A stretch of DNA of 64,000 bases, from the NCBI RefSeq assembly GCF_011734195.1, contig NZ_JAANTH010000002.1, positions 372,001-436,000 on the forward strand. The letters run 5' to 3'. The translations under genes and the position numbers were made by a program. Numbering within the stretch: the stretch's first letter is position 1; the number at the start of each line of letters is the position of its first letter. The DNA comes from Halobacterium sp. R2-5 (GTDB lineage: Archaea; Halobacteriota; Halobacteria; Halobacteriales; Halobacteriaceae). Under the pieces are notes generated by a model, which saw nothing but the letters and a program-made list of their open reading frames with translations, ran no database searches and had not been told where the DNA came from. Shown here in pieces: positions 25,790 through 33,992 of this stretch.

Positions 25790-26227
25790 ATGAGTAATAA
25801 CGCGTATTCGAACGGCAACGGGGGCGAGCGAACGGGGGGTCCGGCCGCCCCCGCCTCGACTGACGTCGGCACGTCGCTGTCGCCGAGCGTCGCGTTCGCG
25901 CTCCTCGCCGACGAACGCGACCGCTTCGCGCTCTACGTGCTCGCCGCGCAGGAGGTCTCCGTCCCGGTCGACGAGCTCGTCACTCGCGTCACCGCGCTGG
26001 AGAACGAGACCAAGCCCGCGTCGGTCACCCAGAAGATGGAACGCCGCACGCGCACCCGGCTCTGTCACTCCACGCTCCCGAAGCTCACCAGCTACCGCAT
26101 CGCCACCAGGGACGCCGACGCCGTGGAACTCACCGACCGCGGCGAACAGCTGCAGCCGTACCTGGAGTTTTCGAAGGAACGCGAACGCCGGTACGTGCAG
26201 GCGCTGCTCGAACAGCACGGCGAGTGA
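25790..26227 (+). CDS. Winged-helix protein of the DUF7344 type
   Basis: A 145-residue probable DNA-binding protein. After a Gly/Asn/Pro-rich N-terminal 30 residues it has LSPSVAFALLADERDRFALYVL, a typical haloarchaeal DUF7344 helix (20 residues shown or fewer per part: VAFALLADERDRFALYVL). The recognition part is RTRLCHSTLPKLTSYRI, followed by the wing DADAVELTDRGEQLQPYLEF. These proteins act as small transcription regulators, targets unknown. It stands alone after an A/T-containing leader. Confidence 0.78.
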   Translation: MSNNAYSNGNGGERTGGPAAPASTDVGTSLSPSVAFALLADERDRFALYVLAAQEVSVPVDELVTRVTALENETKPASVTQKMERRTRTRLCHSTLPKLTSYRIATRDADAVELTDRGEQLQPYLEFSKERERRYVQALLEQHGE

Positions 26228-26370
26228 GTCGGCGGCGGATAGCGGGGGCGACGCTGAGGATACGCACGAGGTTCGTGTGCAGATTCGGGAACGCGATTCT
26301 CTCGGACCGCGTCGGTCTGCCGTGGAATACCTGAGGAAACCCCCTCGGGGACCTCGATCTGCTCGACGGT

Positions 26371-26378
26371 TTTATTAT
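26371..26378 (+). promoter_or_regulatory. TATA element of the zinc micro-protein gene
   Basis: TTTATTAT lies 22-29 nt before the ATG at 26400, within an A/T-rich patch, fitting a leaderless mRNA. Confidence 0.55.
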
Positions 26379-26399
26379 GTAACTTGATGATACTGACCT

Positions 26400-26534
26400 A
26401 TGGGACAGTGCCCCCATTGCGGGCAAGACGTTGACGAGCTCGTGGTTTCTGAGACGGAAGTCGTGAGTGGAATCGTCTACGAGTGTCCGAGTTGTGAAGC
26501 GATCTTAGGCACGTCGGACGCGACTGACATCTAA
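26400..26534 (+). CDS. 44-residue CPxCG zinc-finger micro-protein
   Basis: A short reading frame with ATG at 26400 and TAA at 26532-26534. The product has CPHCG at residues 4-8 and CPSCE at residues 30-34, a four-Cys zinc ribbon separated by a beta-like stretch (DELVVSETEVVSGIVY). Such CPxCG micro-proteins are a recognised abundant class in haloarchaea, some linked to biofilm or swarming behaviour. A TATA element at the leaderless distance and strong G/C third positions support that it is real. Confidence 0.8.
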   Translation: MGQCPHCGQDVDELVVSETEVVSGIVYECPSCEAILGTSDATDI

Positions 26535-27137
26535 TCCGGGGGTGTACTCGTATCGGGGATAATCTGCCGCACGCTCCGCGTTCAGTACCCGAACACTGGC
26601 AGAGGTGACCCAGATAGGATTACCGGACGGTATCTGTCCCCCTGTACTTCTCCACGCCGTGGGCCGCGTCGGTAGTTGAGTGGGCGAGAACAGCGACGAG
26701 CGTCCCGGTGAGGGGTGTGGATACCGGGGTCGGGGTAGACCGCCGTGAGCGCGTAGACGGCGGCCCAAAACTGCATCCAGTACCCGTAGCGGAGACCGGG
26801 CTGGCTGCGGGCCGTGCTACTCGACACGGCCGGTCACCTCCTCGAACAGCGGCGCGCCGTGGTCGTCGTTGAGCTCCCCGAGTGGATTCAGCCCCGCGTC
26901 TTCGGGGTCGTGGTCGGCGAGGTGGTCGGGCCGGGACTCGTCACGGTCGAATTCACACCCGCAGAACGAGGAGTGCGTGGGCCGGACGAATCGGCGGCTC
27001 CGCGAGTAGGTCCGAGCGCGGAAGCTCACGCAGACCACTCATTGATAAAGGGACGTGTTGAATACAGACGGGTCTGTCCGAAAGTTAATTCAGCAGGCCC
27101 GGAGACGGACGCAATCCGAATCCGGGCTGAAGTGAAG
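26535..27137. other. About 600 bp without a convincing gene; possible decayed ORFs
   Basis: No complete gene is supported. On the minus strand, two overlapping GTG-started frames (26817-27038 and 26582-26827, joined by a short overlap) show halophilic codon use in parts, with phrases such as SRPDHLADHDPEDAGLN and YALTAVYPDPGIHTPHRD. They have no start context and no recognised family, so they look like a decayed gene remnant beside tRNA-Pro. The 27040-27110 part is A/T-richer and holds the likely upstream region of nothing identified. Confidence 0.4.
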
Positions 27138-27208
27138 TGGGACCGCCGAGATTCGAACTCAGGTCCTACGGACCCCATCCGCAGAGGATACCACTACCCT
27201 ACGGTCCC
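27138..27208 (-). tRNA. tRNA-Pro(GGG)
   Basis: The minus strand folds into a complete cloverleaf. The 7-bp acceptor stem is GGGACCG/CGGTCCC, the anticodon arm is TGCGG-loop-CCGTA with loop ATGGGGT, giving anticodon GGG, and the T arm is CTGAG-TTCGAAT-CTCGG. The discriminator is A. CCA is not encoded and no intron is present. Confidence 0.93.
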
Positions 27209-27260
27209 GCGTTTCGAACGAGGACGCTTCCAACATTAAGGCCTTCGTTTCGGAATCGCC

Positions 27261-28154
27261 CTACACGAGGACGCGTTCGAGTTCGACGACGGTCCCGGAG
27301 TCGGCGTCCGGGTCGCCGACGCGGCGGCCGAGGCAGACCGCGGCGCCGTTCGGCGTGTAGCACGCGACGAGCGCGTCCCGGTCGGCGTCGTCCGCGTCGA
27401 TGACGCCCGGGGCGTAGACCGGCGCGCCTTCGGCGACCTGCTCGGCGGCCGACGGCGCGATAGTCACCGATGGAAGGTGTTCGAGCGCGCGCTCCGCGGG
27501 CGCGAGGACGTCCCGGAGCGCGGCCTCGGGGTCGCCGCCCGGGGGCGTGGTGTCGTCCTCGTCCCGAAGCCACGCGAGCGCGTCCGCGAGGTCGTGCAGC
27601 GTCGACAGCGTCGCGTCGTCGAACGGCGTGGTGGCGGTGCGGCGGAGGTGGCCCATGTGCGCGCCCGTGCCGAGCGCGCGCCCGAGGTCGTGGCAGAGCT
27701 TCCGTACGTACGTCCCGGACTCGCACTGGATGCGGAGCAACGCCTGCCGGTCGCTGACTTCGAGCACGTCGAGGGCGTGAATTTCGCGGACGCGCAGGCG
27801 GCGCGCGACCGCGGACTTCCGCGGCGGCTTCTGGTAGGTCGGTCCCTCGAACTCCGCGACGACGTCGCGGAGGTTCGCGGGCGGGTCGGCGTGCAGTTCG
27901 AGCACGGCGACGTACTCTTTGGGGCCTTCGAGCAGCGCGGGCGCGAGTCGCGTCGCTGCGCCCGTCAGCACGGGCAGACAGCCCGTGACCTTCGGGTCGA
28001 GCGTGCCCGCGTGCGCGGCCTTCTCGACGCCGACCATGTCCCGGATCCACGCCGACACCTGGTGGGCCGACGGCCCCGGCGGCTTGTCCAGGTTCACGAC
28101 TCCGAACTCGCGGAGAGCGTCCGGGTCGCGGTCCGCGGGGGCGTCTCGCAGCAT
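27261..28154 (-). CDS. truB: Archaeal tRNA/rRNA pseudouridine synthase (TruB/Cbf5 family)
   Basis: A 297-residue enzyme. It carries the TruB opening VVNLDKPPGPSAHQVSAW, the catalytic GTLDPKVTGCLPV with the nucleophilic Asp, and the family's YQKPPRKSAV and SGTYVRKLCHDLG motifs. A PUA RNA-binding domain forms the C-terminus (APVYAPGVIDADDADRDAL in parts). In archaea this Cbf5-type protein works with Nop10, Gar1 and L7Ae in H/ACA guides and also modifies tRNA position 55. The gene follows cmk after 2 bp on the same strand. Confidence 0.95.
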   Translation of the reverse strand: MLRDAPADRDPDALREFGVVNLDKPPGPSAHQVSAWIRDMVGVEKAAHAGTLDPKVTGCLPVLTGAATRLAPALLEGPKEYVAVLELHADPPANLRDVVAEFEGPTYQKPPRKSAVARRLRVREIHALDVLEVSDRQALLRIQCESGTYVRKLCHDLGRALGTGAHMGHLRRTATTPFDDATLSTLHDLADALAWLRDEDDTTPPGGDPEAALRDVLAPAERALEHLPSVTIAPSAAEQVAEGAPVYAPGVIDADDADRDALVACYTPNGAAVCLGRRVGDPDADSGTVVELERVLV

Positions 28155-28156
28155 CG

Positions 28157-28735
28157 TCAGAACTCGTAGTCGACGTTCTCGATGGGGACCGGCCCCTCGT
28201 CGTTGCTCGGCTCGTAGTTGTCGACGGCGTACAACACGATGTCGGTGACCTCGTCGGGCCCCCACCGCGCGGTGTTCACGAACAGGTCGTAGATGGTGAG
28301 GTCGTCGAAGTCGATGCCGTAGTAGTCGGCGTACCGCGCGGTCTCGGAGTCCTCGCGCTTCTCCGTCTCGGCGCGGGCGGCGGCGGGCGTCTTGTCCTCG
28401 CGGTCGGCGATGCGCCGCGCGCGCACCCCCATCGGCGCGTCTAGCCAGATCTTGATGTCCGCGTACTCGCCGGCCATCCAGCCCGCGAGCCGGGACTCCA
28501 GGACCACGTCGTCCTGCTCCCGGGCGGTCTCGCGGAGCTGGCGGTCGAGGTCCTTGTCGATCTGGGGGTCTTCCTCGGCGAGCTCGTTGAACTCCTCGAG
28601 GCTGAGCCCGCGGTCCTCGGCGAGCTCGCGGAAGATGTCGCCGCCCGAGATGTGCTCGTAGCCGAGGTGGTCCGCGAGCGCGGACGCCACCGTGCTCTTC
28701 CCGCTGCCCGGTGGGCCGGAGATCGTGACTAACAT
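28157..28735 (-). CDS. cmk: Cytidylate kinase, archaeal type
   Basis: A 192-residue P-loop kinase phosphorylating CMP/dCMP. Walker A is GPPGSGKST (residues 7-15). [22 protein letters not shown] is the archaeal Cmk signature around the nucleotide-binding helix ([17 protein letters not shown]). The lid contains [11 protein letters not shown]. Length and start (MLVTISGPP) are family-typical. It lies between DUF106 and truB, a conserved archaeal order. Confidence 0.96.
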   Translation of the reverse strand: MLVTISGPPGSGKSTVASALADHLGYEHISGGDIFRELAEDRGLSLEEFNELAEEDPQIDKDLDRQLRETAREQDDVVLESRLAGWMAGEYADIKIWLDAPMGVRARRIADREDKTPAAARAETEKREDSETARYADYYGIDFDDLTIYDLFVNTARWGPDEVTDIVLYAVDNYEPSNDEGPVPIENVDYEF

Positions 28736-28909
28736 ATCCGTGCTGGGACCGGCGCGGACAAAGAGGTTTTGAACCCGAGCGGTCCGTGACACCGCCTCGC
28801 GGAGCGATAGGAAGCGTTCGCGCTCGCTCCGCTCGCACGATTCACTCCGCGACCGAGCGCAGCGAGTGAGTGGAGGCCGACGACTGAGCGGAACGAAGTG
28901 AAGCGAAGG

Positions 28910-28980
28910 AGGAGTGCTTTTTCCGCAAGTTTTTGCCGAACGAGGCGCGGCGAAGCCGCGCCTCGTGCAGCGCAAAAAGT
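28910..28980 (-). terminator. Hairpin with T-runs after the DUF106 gene
   Basis: Just past the DUF106 stop, the minus strand shows TTTTTGC, then an 8-9 bp inverted repeat (GAGGCGCGG and CCGCGCCTC around a short loop, about 28950-28972), then further T-runs (AAAAACTT, AAAAAGC read on plus). This fits an archaeal transcription terminator. The rest of the 252-bp gap (28736-28909) has only haloarchaeal low-complexity GAGCGA/GCGAGT repeats. Confidence 0.5.
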
Positions 28981-28987
28981 GCGTGTG

Positions 28988-29854
28988 CTAGGTCGGCGTC
29001 GTCTGGATGTTCAGCGCTTTGCGGATGATGTTCGAGAAGCTGAACGAGCAGACCATGTACCAGATGATCCACGTGGGGAACACGAGCAGGCGGCCGTGGT
29101 TGAAGTCGACCTCGCCCGCGAGCGGGAGCACCATCACGATCTCCTGGCCGGAGTAGACGGTGCCGAGCTTCCAGTACATCCAGAGGAACGCCGGGATCGT
29201 CAGGAGCATGATCCACGCCATCGGGCGGAACTGCTCTTTGAGCATGCCGGCCTGGTCGCCGAACGCCTCCATCTGTTCCTCGCGCAGGCGCTCGATTTCG
29301 GCTTCGTCGCCGCGCTCCTTGGCGTCGGACATCTTGTCCTGGAGCTTCTGGGCGCGCTCCTGGTACTCGGACATCTTGTCCATGTCGGTGAGGTTGGCCT
29401 GCAGGAGCGTGGAGTACAGCCCCGTCAGGACGGCCAGCGCCATCACGACGACGTAGAACGGGAGCACCGACTCGAGCGGGCTGAGCACGATGTCGACGGC
29501 GCCGCCGATGGTGTTCTGGATCGGCTGGAAGTTGTAGCCGAGGATGGCCGCGAACGACCCGACGGCGGCGAGCTTGTCCCACTTCGACCAGGACGACGAT
29601 TCGGGGCTGTCCTCGAGTTCTTCCTCGGGTTCGAGACCCTCGCGGACGCCCTCGGGGTCGGCGAACTCGAAGCCGTCGTCGGCCTCGACGAGGATGTCCT
29701 TCTCCAGCAGGCGCCCCCACTGGCCGCTGGAGACGTCGTCCTTGACGTCCCGCCAGCGGAGTTCACCCTCGTGGTCGAGGAGGTCGTCGAGTGCAGTGGC
29801 CAGTTCCGGGTCCTCGCGGACCAGCGAGCGGACTTTCTCCGCGGTTCGAGACAT
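28988..29854 (-). CDS. DUF106 membrane protein (EMC3/Oxa1-superfamily insertase-like)
   Basis: A 288-residue protein. Residues 1-95 are an acidic soluble region (WRDVKDDVSSGQWGRLLEKD). Three membrane segments follow: near 115-135, LPFYVVVMALAVLTGLYSTL (about 130-150) and MAWIMLLTIPAFLWMYWKL. Between them lies a charged helical hairpin (YQERAQKLQDKMSDAKERG), the mark of DUF106/EMC3/TMCO1 proteins, which belong to the YidC/Oxa1/Get1 insertase superfamily. It probably helps insert membrane proteins. Its place beside adk, cmk and truB near secY is conserved in archaea. Confidence 0.92.
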   Translation of the reverse strand: MSRTAEKVRSLVREDPELATALDDLLDHEGELRWRDVKDDVSSGQWGRLLEKDILVEADDGFEFADPEGVREGLEPEEELEDSPESSSWSKWDKLAAVGSFAAILGYNFQPIQNTIGGAVDIVLSPLESVLPFYVVVMALAVLTGLYSTLLQANLTDMDKMSEYQERAQKLQDKMSDAKERGDEAEIERLREEQMEAFGDQAGMLKEQFRPMAWIMLLTIPAFLWMYWKLGTVYSGQEIVMVLPLAGEVDFNHGRLLVFPTWIIWYMVCSFSFSNIIRKALNIQTTPT

Positions 29855-29987
29855 CTTCTTGTGACTCCTTTGCGGCGCCCGCTTGAACCTCTTACGGAAC
29901 GACCGACCCCGGGACGCGGCTCACTCGACGGTGACGGCAGCCGGCATCACACGAGAGAACGAGTTCGAGAGCGCGACTGCGCGCGAG

Positions 29988-30638
29988 TTAGTTCGCGTTC
30001 GCTTCGACGGCCGCCTCCACGTCCTCCCAGACGTCGTCGGGGGTCTGTTCGCCGTCGACCTCTTCGAGGACGCCCTCGTCGCGGAAGTACTCGACGACGG
30101 GCGCGGTGTTCTCCTCGTAGACGTTGATGCGCTCGCGGGCGGTATCCTCGGTGTCGTCCTCGCGCTGGTAGAGGTCGCCGCCGCACTCGTCGCAGACGCC
30201 CGCTTCCTCGGGCGGGTCGAAGTCCACGTGGAACGTCGCGCCGCAGTCCTCGCAGACGCGGCGGCCGGTGAGCCGGCGGACGAGCTCGTCCTCGTCGACG
30301 TCGAGGTAGAGCACGACGTCGAGGTCCGTGATGGAGTCGAGGTACTCCGTCTGGGCCTCGTTGCGCGGGTAGCCGTCGAGGACGAAGCCGTCGGCCTCGC
30401 CGAGCGCGGTCTTCACGATCTCGTTGACGACCTCGTCGGGGACGAGCTCGCCGGCGTCCATGTACTCGCCGGGCGTGTCGTACTCGAGGTCGAGGTGGCT
30501 GATGTCCATGCCCTTGTTCGCCCGGAGCGCGTCCCCGGTGGTGACGTGCTCGACGCCGAATTCGTCCGTGAGACGGCGGCTCTGCGTGCCTTTGCCGGCG
30601 CCCGGCGCGCCCAGAATCAGGATTCGCGGGTTGCTCAT
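29988..30638 (-). CDS. adk: Adenylate kinase
   Basis: A 216-residue AMP kinase. The P-loop is GAPGAGKGT (residues 10-18), [12 protein letters not shown] is the AMP-binding signature, and the LID carries a zinc site: [12 protein letters not shown] and [11 protein letters not shown]. The long-lid form matches bacterial-type Adk, usual in haloarchaea. A minus-strand CCTTAAT (30661-30667) lies 23-29 nt before the ATG and is a probable TATA element. In many haloarchaea adk follows secY directly; here about 7.4 kb intervenes. Confidence 0.97.
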   Translation of the reverse strand: MSNPRILILGAPGAGKGTQSRRLTDEFGVEHVTTGDALRANKGMDISHLDLEYDTPGEYMDAGELVPDEVVNEIVKTALGEADGFVLDGYPRNEAQTEYLDSITDLDVVLYLDVDEDELVRRLTGRRVCEDCGATFHVDFDPPEEAGVCDECGGDLYQREDDTEDTARERINVYEENTAPVVEYFRDEGVLEEVDGEQTPDDVWEDVEAAVEANAN

Positions 30639-30739
30639 GCAGACCCGTTCCGCGGCATCGATTAAGGAGGTGTTGTTTCCGGCCGAACTCTCGCGACGAC
30701 ACCCGACCTGCTTAGTGGCCAGGCCGTCAATCCCGTCGC

Positions 30740-31150
30740 ATGACTCGCTTCGACGCCGACACCGAGACCGAGCGCATCGAACTCGTCGCGGACACCGTCG
30801 CCGCGCACCGCGAGCGCGACAGCGCGTTCTGCACGCTGGAGGCCGACGAGGACCCCAGCGGCGACCCGGAGTTCCTGCCGCCGTGGGTGCAGTTCGCGGA
30901 CGGGACACTCAACCTCGACTGCACGGACGACGAGCTCGACCGGCTCTCGACGCTGGTCTCCCGGTACGGGGCGTTCACCGTCACCGAGCGCGAACACGTC
31001 CCCGCGGAGTCCGGCGAGGAGTCCCCCGGGACGAACGTCCGCGTCGAGGCGCGCGCCGACGACGAGCGCGTCGCGCAGTTCGTCGACGCCGCCTTCCGCG
31101 AGGTGTACGGCCTCCCCGAGGACTTCCGGCTGTGGGCGGTCGAACTGTAG
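30740..31150 (+). CDS. Conserved hypothetical haloarchaeal protein
   Basis: A 136-residue acidic soluble protein, starting [21 protein letters not shown] conserved-looking middle is [17 protein letters not shown], followed by [15 protein letters not shown] and the C-terminal [19 protein letters not shown]. The alternation of helix and strand suggests a small alpha/beta fold. No catalytic or metal motif is visible, and I do not recognise a named family. It is divergent from adk. Confidence 0.7.
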   Translation: MTRFDADTETERIELVADTVAAHRERDSAFCTLEADEDPSGDPEFLPPWVQFADGTLNLDCTDDELDRLSTLVSRYGAFTVTEREHVPAESGEESPGTNVRVEARADDERVAQFVDAAFREVYGLPEDFRLWAVEL

Positions 31151-31178
31151 TTCCGGTGGCGTCGGCCCAGAGTCAAAG

Positions 31179-31186
31179 GTATAAGG
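31179..31186 (+). promoter_or_regulatory. TATA element before the uspA region
   Basis: GTATAAGG is centred about 26-27 nt before ATG 31210, and not before the uspA ATG at 31277. This predicts transcription starting at or very near 31210. Confidence 0.55.
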
Positions 31187-31209
31187 CCGATGGGAACACA
31201 CCCCCGAGT

Positions 31210-31284
31210 ATGAGATTCTCGCGTGTTACGTCCGTAGGAGTGAGTGTTCGCCCGGCGCGACCACCAGGTGGTCGACATGGGTAG
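31210..31284 (+). CDS. Possible leaderless 24-codon upstream ORF overlapping uspA
   Basis: ATG at 31210 sits at the exact leaderless distance from GTATAAGG (31179-31186). The frame encodes 24 residues (MRFSRVTSVGVSVRPARPPG then four more) and stops at TAG 31282-31284, eight nt inside uspA, which starts at 31277 in another frame. The peptide is basic, unlike typical halophilic proteins, so its role may be in controlling uspA translation rather than as a protein. No homologue recognised. Confidence 0.4.
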   Translation: MRFSRVTSVGVSVRPARPPGGRHG

Positions 31285-31714
31285 CCTCCTCGAAACCGTC
31301 GTCGTCCCCGTCGCCAGCGAGGCGGACGCGGAGACGACGATGCGAGCGGTGCTGCCGCGGGTCCGGGAGGCCGGCGGCCGCGTCGTCACCGTCCACGTCG
31401 TCGAGAAGGCCGGCGGCGCGATAGACAAGGCCAGCGTCGAGCAGCGCGAACAGTTCGCCGAGGACGTCTTCGCGGTCGCCGCGGACGCTTGCGCGGACGC
31501 CGGCGTCGACTGCGAGACCGACCTCCGGTTCGACGAGGACGTCGCGGACGGCATCTTCGCGGCGGCCCGCGACCACGGCGCGAGCGCGGTCGCGTTCACG
31601 CCCCGCGAGAGCAGCCGCTGGCTCGACCTGCTCACCGGCGACCACGCCCGCGACCTCGTGAAAGGAGCGGACCTCCCGGTGATCGTGTTCCCGGCGGAGG
31701 ACGCCGATGAGTGA
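31277..31714 (+). CDS. Universal stress protein (UspA family)
   Basis: A 145-residue single Usp domain: LLETVVVPVASEADAETTM at the start, GGRVVTVHVVEK as the second strand, and DHGASAVAFTPRESSRW followed by DLPVIVFP at the end. The usual ATP-binding G-x2-G-x9-G-S/T motif is not clear, so it may be a non-ATP-binding type. The gene overlaps the following transporter by 8 bp, and the transporter itself ends in Usp domains, so the two probably act as one unit. Confidence 0.87.
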   Translation: MGSLLETVVVPVASEADAETTMRAVLPRVREAGGRVVTVHVVEKAGGAIDKASVEQREQFAEDVFAVAADACADAGVDCETDLRFDEDVADGIFAAARDHGASAVAFTPRESSRWLDLLTGDHARDLVKGADLPVIVFPAEDADE

Positions 31715-33944
31715 CCAGGAGCTCGCGAAGGACCTCGGCCCGCTCGCCGCGCTGACTATCGGCGTCGGCACCATGATCGGCGCCGGCATCTTCGTGCTGC
31801 CGGGCGCCGCCGTCGAGACCTCCGGGCCGCTGTCCGCGTTGGCGTTCCTCGTCGGCGGCGGCATCGCGCTGCTGACCGCGCTGGCGGCCTCCGAGCTCGG
31901 CACCGCGATGCCGAAGGCCGGGGGCGCGTACTACTACATCAACCACTCCATGGGGCCGCTGTTCGGCTCCATCGCGGGCTGGGCGAACTGGATGGGGCTG
32001 GCGTTCGCGTCCGCGTTCTACATGTTCGGGCTCGGCCAGTACGTCGTCACGTTCCTCGCGGTCCCCGGGTTCGAACTCGGGCCGCTCGCGCTGCCGCCCG
32101 CCAAAGTCGTCGCGCTCGCCGGCGCCGCGTTCTTCGTCGGCGTGAACTACGTCGGCGCGAAGGAGACCGGCGGCCTCCAGAACGTCATCGTCATCACGCT
32201 CGTCGCCATCCTCGCGGTGTTCACCGCGGTCGGGGCGTGGAACGCCGACCTGAACTCGCTGTTCCCGCTCGTCCGCGAGGGGAAGGGCTTCTCCACCGTG
32301 CTGCCCGTCACCGGGCTCGTGTTCGTCTCCTACCTCGGGTTCGTCCAGATCACGAGCGTCGCCGAGGAGATCAAAGACCCCGGGAAGAACCTCCCGCGGG
32401 CGGTCATCGGCAGCGTCGTGCTCGTCACGCTCATCTACGCGCTCGTGCTGCTGGTGGTGCTCGCGGCGGTGCCGAACGAGCTCGTCTCCGGCAACGACAC
32501 CGCCGTCGTGGACGTCGCACGCCGCCTCATGGGGCCCGCGGGCGCCGTCGCCTTGCTGTTCGGCGGGCTGCTCGCGACCGCGTCGTCGGCGAACGCCTCG
32601 ATTCTGGCGTCCTCGCGCATCAACTTCGCGATGGGCCGGGACAAGCTCGTCTCCGACAGCCTGAACTCGATTCACGAGCGGTTCGCGACGCCGTACCGCT
32701 CCATCGCGCTGACGGGTGTGTTCATCCTCGTGTTCGTGCTGCTCGGGAACCTCGAGACGCTGTCGACGATGGGGAGCACGCTCCACCTCGTCATCTACGG
32801 CCTGCTGAACGTCGCGCTGGTCGTGATGCGGACCGTCGACCCGCCCGAGTACCAGCCCGACTTCCGCGTGCCGTTCTACCCGGTGACGCCGATACTCGGC
32901 GCCATCACGTCGTTCGCGCTCATCGCGTTCATCAACCCCGTCATCGTCGCGGCCACCGCGGCGTTCGTCGTGTTCGCGGCGGCGTGGTACCTCGTGTACG
33001 CGCGCTCCCGGGCGACGAAGACCGGCATCCTCTCACAGCACCTCCAGCGTAACCCCGAGTCGGCGCCCGACGCCGCCGTCTCCGCGGCGGAGTCGCTCGC
33101 GCCCGACGGCTCGGACTACCGCGTGGTGGTGCCGCTCGCGAACCCCGAGCACGAGACCAACCTCATCTCGGTGGGAGCGGCCGCGGCGAAAGCCAACGAC
33201 GGTCGCGTTATCGCCGTCCACATCGTCCCCGTCCCCGACCAGACGAACCTCGCGTACGCCAACGAACATCTCGACGAGTTCACGGACACCGCGGACAGCG
33301 AGCAGTTGCTCGCGGACGCGAAGGCCGACGCCGAGGACTTCGGCGTCCCGGTCGAGACCCACACCATCCTCTCGCACCGCTCGTTCGAGGAGGTCTTCGA
33401 CGCCGCGGAGTCCCACGACGCGGACCTGCTCGTGATGGGGTGGGGCGAGGACAGCCACGGGTCGCCCGGCCGCGCGGAGTCCGCCGTCGACGAACTCGCC
33501 GGCGACCTGCCCTGTGACGTGCTCGTGTTCAAGGACCGCGGCTTCGACCCCTCGCACGTCGTCGTGCCGACCGCGGGCGGCCCGGACACCGAGCTCGGCG
33601 CCGCGATGGCGCGGTACTTCCGCGACCAGTTCGACAGCGAGATTACGCTGTTGCACGTCGCCGACGACGTCGACGAGGGCCGGGCGTTCCTGGAGACGTG
33701 GGCCGAGGAGAACGGCCTCTCGGACGCCGAGCTCCGCGTCGAGAGCGGCGACGTCGAGGAGTCTATCGCGCGTGCCGCCGAGGACGCGTCGATGCTCGTC
33801 GTCGGTGCGACCGAGCGCGGCCTGCTCGGGCGGCTCGTCCGCGGGTCGCTCGTCCTCGACGTGCTCTACGACGTCGACTGCTCGGTCCTGCTCGCGGAGA
33901 AAGAACGCAGTCGGTCGCTACTCAACCGGCTGCTCGGCAGATAA
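31707..33944 (+). CDS. APC-superfamily amino-acid transporter fused to two UspA domains
   Basis: A 745-residue fusion. Residues 1-435 are a 12-helix APC-type amino-acid permease: LTIGVGTMIGAGIFVLPGA is the conserved unwound helix 1 (GxGIF motif). After a linker come two universal stress domains, about 465-605 (DYRVVVPLANPEHETNL) and 610-735 (SHVVVPTAGGPDTELG). The second ends VVGATERGLLGRLVRGSL, a good G-x2-G-x9-G-S ATP-binding motif. Such haloarchaeal permease-Usp fusions may gate transport by nucleotide state; substrate is inferred as a cationic or neutral amino acid. Confidence 0.92.
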   Translation: MSDQELAKDLGPLAALTIGVGTMIGAGIFVLPGAAVETSGPLSALAFLVGGGIALLTALAASELGTAMPKAGGAYYYINHSMGPLFGSIAGWANWMGLAFASAFYMFGLGQYVVTFLAVPGFELGPLALPPAKVVALAGAAFFVGVNYVGAKETGGLQNVIVITLVAILAVFTAVGAWNADLNSLFPLVREGKGFSTVLPVTGLVFVSYLGFVQITSVAEEIKDPGKNLPRAVIGSVVLVTLIYALVLLVVLAAVPNELVSGNDTAVVDVARRLMGPAGAVALLFGGLLATASSANASILASSRINFAMGRDKLVSDSLNSIHERFATPYRSIALTGVFILVFVLLGNLETLSTMGSTLHLVIYGLLNVALVVMRTVDPPEYQPDFRVPFYPVTPILGAITSFALIAFINPVIVAATAAFVVFAAAWYLVYARSRATKTGILSQHLQRNPESAPDAAVSAAESLAPDGSDYRVVVPLANPEHETNLISVGAAAAKANDGRVIAVHIVPVPDQTNLAYANEHLDEFTDTADSEQLLADAKADAEDFGVPVETHTILSHRSFEEVFDAAESHDADLLVMGWGEDSHGSPGRAESAVDELAGDLPCDVLVFKDRGFDPSHVVVPTAGGPDTELGAAMARYFRDQFDSEITLLHVADDVDEGRAFLETWAEENGLSDAELRVESGDVEESIARAAEDASMLVVGATERGLLGRLVRGSLVLDVLYDVDCSVLLAEKERSRSLLNRLLGR

Positions 33945-33992
33945 CGACGCGCTACTTCGATTTCGGAGGGAGAGTACGAGTTCGCAGGACCG

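Noticed and set aside
26582-27038. Two small minus-strand genes (GTG starts) before tRNA-Pro
   Set aside because: Codon use is partly convincing, but no promoter, family or conserved start is seen, and several incompatible frames overlap. Kept only as a note on possible decay.
28740-28980. GAGCGA/GCGAGT repeats as a CRISPR or transposon end
   Set aside because: They are short, irregular and uninterrupted by spacers, typical haloarchaeal low-complexity DNA. The only structured part is a terminator hairpin.
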